From: Planctomycetota bacterium
Lineage (GTDB): Bacteria > Planctomycetota > Planctomycetia > Pirellulales > Pirellulaceae
Length of the DNA: 7,598 bases
Reading direction: 5' to 3'
Assembly (NCBI GenBank): GCA_029259935.1
Contig: JAJDEH010000062.1
Span: forward strand, 1-7,598
The translations under genes and the position numbers were made by a program. Positions 5,325-7,598 of the stretch are shown one piece after another (the first letter of the stretch is position 1; each line of letters opens with the position of its first letter). A model generated the notes under the pieces. The model was not told the origin of the DNA, did not search any database, and was given only the letters and a program-made list of their open reading frames with translations.

Positions 5325-7598
5325 TCACAGGCCCAATTCGTGTAACACCTCAGGTTCCGGTTGGAATCCCAATCGCTGCGCGCGGCGAACGAGTTGGCGG
5401 GCCTCGTCGAATTCGTTCTCGTTCATCAGCAGCAGCGCCAAGTTGTAATGGAACGAAGCGTTTTCACTATGCCGCTGGATCGCTTGGCGGTAGGTTTCTT
5501 TGGCTTCCTCGAATTTTTCTTGTTCGAATTGCACCGCGACTAGATTATCAACCGCGGCCACCAGGTTTGGTGAGAGCTGTGCGGCCCGCGCATACTGGCG
5601 TTCCGCGCCTTCCCAATCGCCCAACCCGGAAGAGGCGTTGCCCAGTTGAAAGTGGGCCATCGGATGCTCGGGGTCAATCTTGATCGCTCGGCGCAGCGAG
5701 ACTTGCGCGTCGGCGAAGGCTCCGGTTAGAATCCGCGCCAGGCCAAGATGGTAATAGGCTTCGGCACTCGACTCATCCAATGCAAGGCTTTCTTCTAGCG
5801 ACGCGATCGCGTCTTGATACTCTTTATTCGCGTTGAGCGACTTGCCTAACGCCAGGTGGGCCGCGGATGAATTCGGAGCCTGCTGGACAGCTAGCCGCGA
5901 TTGCTCGACGGCCACACTGTAGTCCTCCATCAGCAGAACAGCATCAATTAGTTTCAGACGTGTCCGCAGTGAATCAGGCTTGACCTGCAACATGCGGCGA
6001 TACTCGTCCGCGGCCTGCCGATACTTTCCTTGGTGCCGATAGGCATCCGCGAGGTTTGACAGCACCTCGGGTTCGTTGGGGTTCAGCGCGTCGGCTTTCT
6101 TCAAAGCCTGCTCGACGCCTTGCCAGTCGCCGGCCGCCTCCAACTCGCAAGCGGTATAGAATTCTTTTTCCCAAGGCTCGCGAACCAGCAACTTTGCCTG
6201 CCGATAGGCGGCGGCCGCCTGTTCATGTTCACCCGCCGCCAACAGAGCCGCGCCCAGTTGCGCATGAGCCGCGTGCGTCCGTGGTCGCAGTCCGACGACT
6301 TGGCGGGCCAGTTCGCAGGCCTGGTTGGTATCGCCGCGTTCGAGCGCCTCGCGACAACGTAACGACTGCACCTCGGGTAACCGCGGAGTCCAGGCAGCCA
6401 GGTTGGCAACGATTTCTTGACGAAACTCGGGCGACTTTTTCAGGTGACTCGTCTGCCGATGCTCCAGAAAATAAACTCCACCCAGCAGCAACAGCAAGAC
6501 AGCCCATTTGGCACCATGCGTTAACGCGGGAACGGCCAATTGCAGCGGGGAAGATTCATGTCGCTCAATGTCCAGGTTCACCTGTGTCTTCCGCTCTCGC
6601 ACTTTCCAAATGAAGCCATCGAAGTAGAAGTGCAAAAGAGTCGACGTGCTGATCAATGCCAGCATGGCCTTTTGAAAAGTGGGATTGGCGATCCCGTCCC
6701 CCAGCAGACGCAACGAGCCGAACGCGAGGATCGCCGCCAGATACAGACCCAAGAACGCGAAGCGGTCTTGGAATAGAAAACCCAACAGGCCGAACCGTTG
6801 GCCTACTCGGTCGGCCAAGCGGCGATTGTAAGTCCAGACAATGGCATAGTATTGGATCGCGTGAAAGATCTCGAACATCGCCACGCCAATCAGGACGTTC
6901 GTCGTGATCATGCCCGTCGTCCAGTAGATCCAACCGGTCGTCAGCGCGAGGAAAATCTTAGTGAGCCGAATCGGTTGGCCCGCCCGATACAGGCGCAGCA
7001 GATTGACCAGGTATCCCGCGATCGCGACGAGCAGGCTGATGCCAGTCAGCCAGCGAAAGCGCACCAGCCAAATCGAATCGATCGTCGGCGCGCCGCACTC
7101 CCAGATTGTGGCCATGACGCTGTAGACACGCGCGTCGCTGAAGACAACGCCGGCCACGAAGATCAAAAAACAAACGGAGAAGTCTAGCCGGGCGGTGATC
7201 TGATCGCGAACGCCGGCCTTCAGGTCGTAGATCCGCATGAAACCGTAAGTCTGCATCAGTCCGTGCCAAGTTCCCCACAGCAACAGCAATAACAACAGCC
7301 CATGATATCCCGAGAACGTAAACAACAGAGCGACCGCCATGAGCATGGGTGGAGCCAGCAAGAAACGCCAATGAAAGCGGTCGAACAACTCCCGATCGCC
7401 GTAACAACGCATGAATCCCGGCAAGTGATGCGCCAGCGAAGCAAACGACGCGACCAGCAAACTGACCATCTCGGGCGACGCATAGTTTTGCGAGAGGTAC
7501 CAGACGACCGGCACGATCACCACCGGCGTGGCAATCAGAAATGCGCTGTCCCACAGCGGCGAGATGATCCAAGTCGAGCGAACCGCGGGGATGGGGGG
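5325..7598 (-). CDS. Polytopic membrane protein with C-terminal TPR array (5' end outside window)
   Basis: The frame is open from the right edge to the TGA at 5327-5325, 757 visible residues. A GTG at 7523 could start translation, but the 25 codons before it encode hydrophobic sequence (WIISPLWDSAFLIATPVVIV) that forms a membrane helix with the next residues. The real start therefore lies beyond the window. Counting from that GTG, residues 1-305 are a chain of hydrophobic segments with conserved-looking His and aromatic motifs: AHHLPGFMRCYGDRE (31-45), WGTWHGLMQTYGFMRIYD (83-100), FEIFHAIQYYAIVWTYNRR (217-235) and LLHFYFDGFIWKVRERK (296-312). A separate helix spans about 338-353. Residues about 385-732 contain about ten TPR units, for example AYYHLGLARILTGAFADAQV and FHYNLALLLMNENEFDEARQ. 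TPRs bind protein partners. The role of the membrane part is unknown; I do not recognise the family with certainty. It converges on the ferredoxin gene with a 28-bp gap. Confidence 0.85.
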   Translation of the reverse strand, partial: PPIPAVRSTWIISPLWDSAFLIATPVVIVPVVWYLSQNYASPEMVSLLVASFASLAHHLPGFMRCYGDRELFDRFHWRFLLAPPMLMAVALLFTFSGYHGLLLLLLLWGTWHGLMQTYGFMRIYDLKAGVRDQITARLDFSVCFLIFVAGVVFSDARVYSVMATIWECGAPTIDSIWLVRFRWLTGISLLVAIAGYLVNLLRLYRAGQPIRLTKIFLALTTGWIYWTTGMITTNVLIGVAMFEIFHAIQYYAIVWTYNRRLADRVGQRFGLLGFLFQDRFAFLGLYLAAILAFGSLRLLGDGIANPTFQKAMLALISTSTLLHFYFDGFIWKVRERKTQVNLDIERHESSPLQLAVPALTHGAKWAVLLLLLGGVYFLEHRQTSHLKKSPEFRQEIVANLAAWTPRLPEVQSLRCREALERGDTNQACELARQVVGLRPRTHAAHAQLGAALLAAGEHEQAAAAYRQAKLLVREPWEKEFYTACELEAAGDWQGVEQALKKADALNPNEPEVLSNLADAYRHQGKYRQAADEYRRMLQVKPDSLRTRLKLIDAVLLMEDYSVAVEQSRLAVQQAPNSSAAHLALGKSLNANKEYQDAIASLEESLALDESSAEAYYHLGLARILTGAFADAQVSLRRAIKIDPEHPMAHFQLGNASSGLGDWEGAERQYARAAQLSPNLVAAVDNLVAVQFEQEKFEEAKETYRQAIQRHSENASFHYNLALLLMNENEFDEARQLVRRAQRLGFQPEPEVLHELGL

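Noticed and set aside
6056..6613. Plus-strand open frame (185 codons) opposite the TPR repeats
   Set aside because: Its Pro- and Arg-rich translation without motifs is the expected antisense of a GC-rich TPR gene.
7521..7523. GTG at 7523 as true start of the membrane-TPR gene
   Set aside because: The frame stays open to the window edge and the preceding codons encode a natural part of a membrane helix, so the gene is cut by the window.
1..7598. Mobile elements, CRISPR arrays, tRNA or rRNA genes
   Set aside because: No transposase or integrase motifs, no regularly spaced direct repeats and no tRNA-like or rRNA-like segments were seen on either strand.

Overview
The window reads as a chromosomal segment of a bacterium. 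A member of the Planctomycetota (Pirellulales-like) is the best guess. This is inferred from the gene content: secreted PDZ-only proteins, large membrane-TPR proteins, an ECF sigma factor of the FRGESSLATYL type and a creatininase-family protein with a long N-terminal extension. GTG starts are frequent and base composition is moderately GC-rich. No database search was possible, so the taxonomic call is an inference.

Layout. On the + strand, positions 1-461 carry the 3' end of a gene for a TPR-like protein, closed by a clear intrinsic terminator at 487-517. A tandem pair of + strand genes follows (565-1755 and 1807-2862). Both encode exported proteins built from PDZ-like modules without a protease domain, and the second ends in a domain that looks like PLAT/LH2. 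For both genes a Shine-Dalgarno sequence points to a GTG start downstream of the first possible start codon. A short convergent gap with a hairpin separates them from a - strand pair: an ECF-type sigma factor (4702-4124) followed 73 bp later by a creatininase-family metal-dependent hydrolase (4050-2899). A good sigma70-like promoter (4798-4826, - strand) lies upstream of the sigma factor.

The 315-bp divergent region 4703-5017 is the only long gene-free stretch. It holds the sigma-factor promoter, a possible leader structure, a candidate promoter for the opposite strand and a cluster of AT-rich inverted and direct repeats just in front of a 7Fe/8Fe-type ferredoxin gene (5018-5296, +). The ferredoxin gene converges on a long - strand gene (5325 to beyond the right edge). 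That gene encodes a polytopic membrane protein with intramembrane histidines fused to about ten C-terminal TPR repeats; its start lies outside the window.

Functionally these look like separate housekeeping or accessory units rather than one pathway: an exported PDZ pair, an ECF sigma/hydrolase unit, an electron-transfer ferredoxin and a membrane-TPR protein. I see no mobile element, CRISPR array, tRNA or rRNA, and no convincing novel multi-gene system. The most notable points are the PDZ plus PLAT-like architecture, the extended creatininase with a substituted metal-ligand position, and the histidine-bearing membrane domain of the TPR protein.
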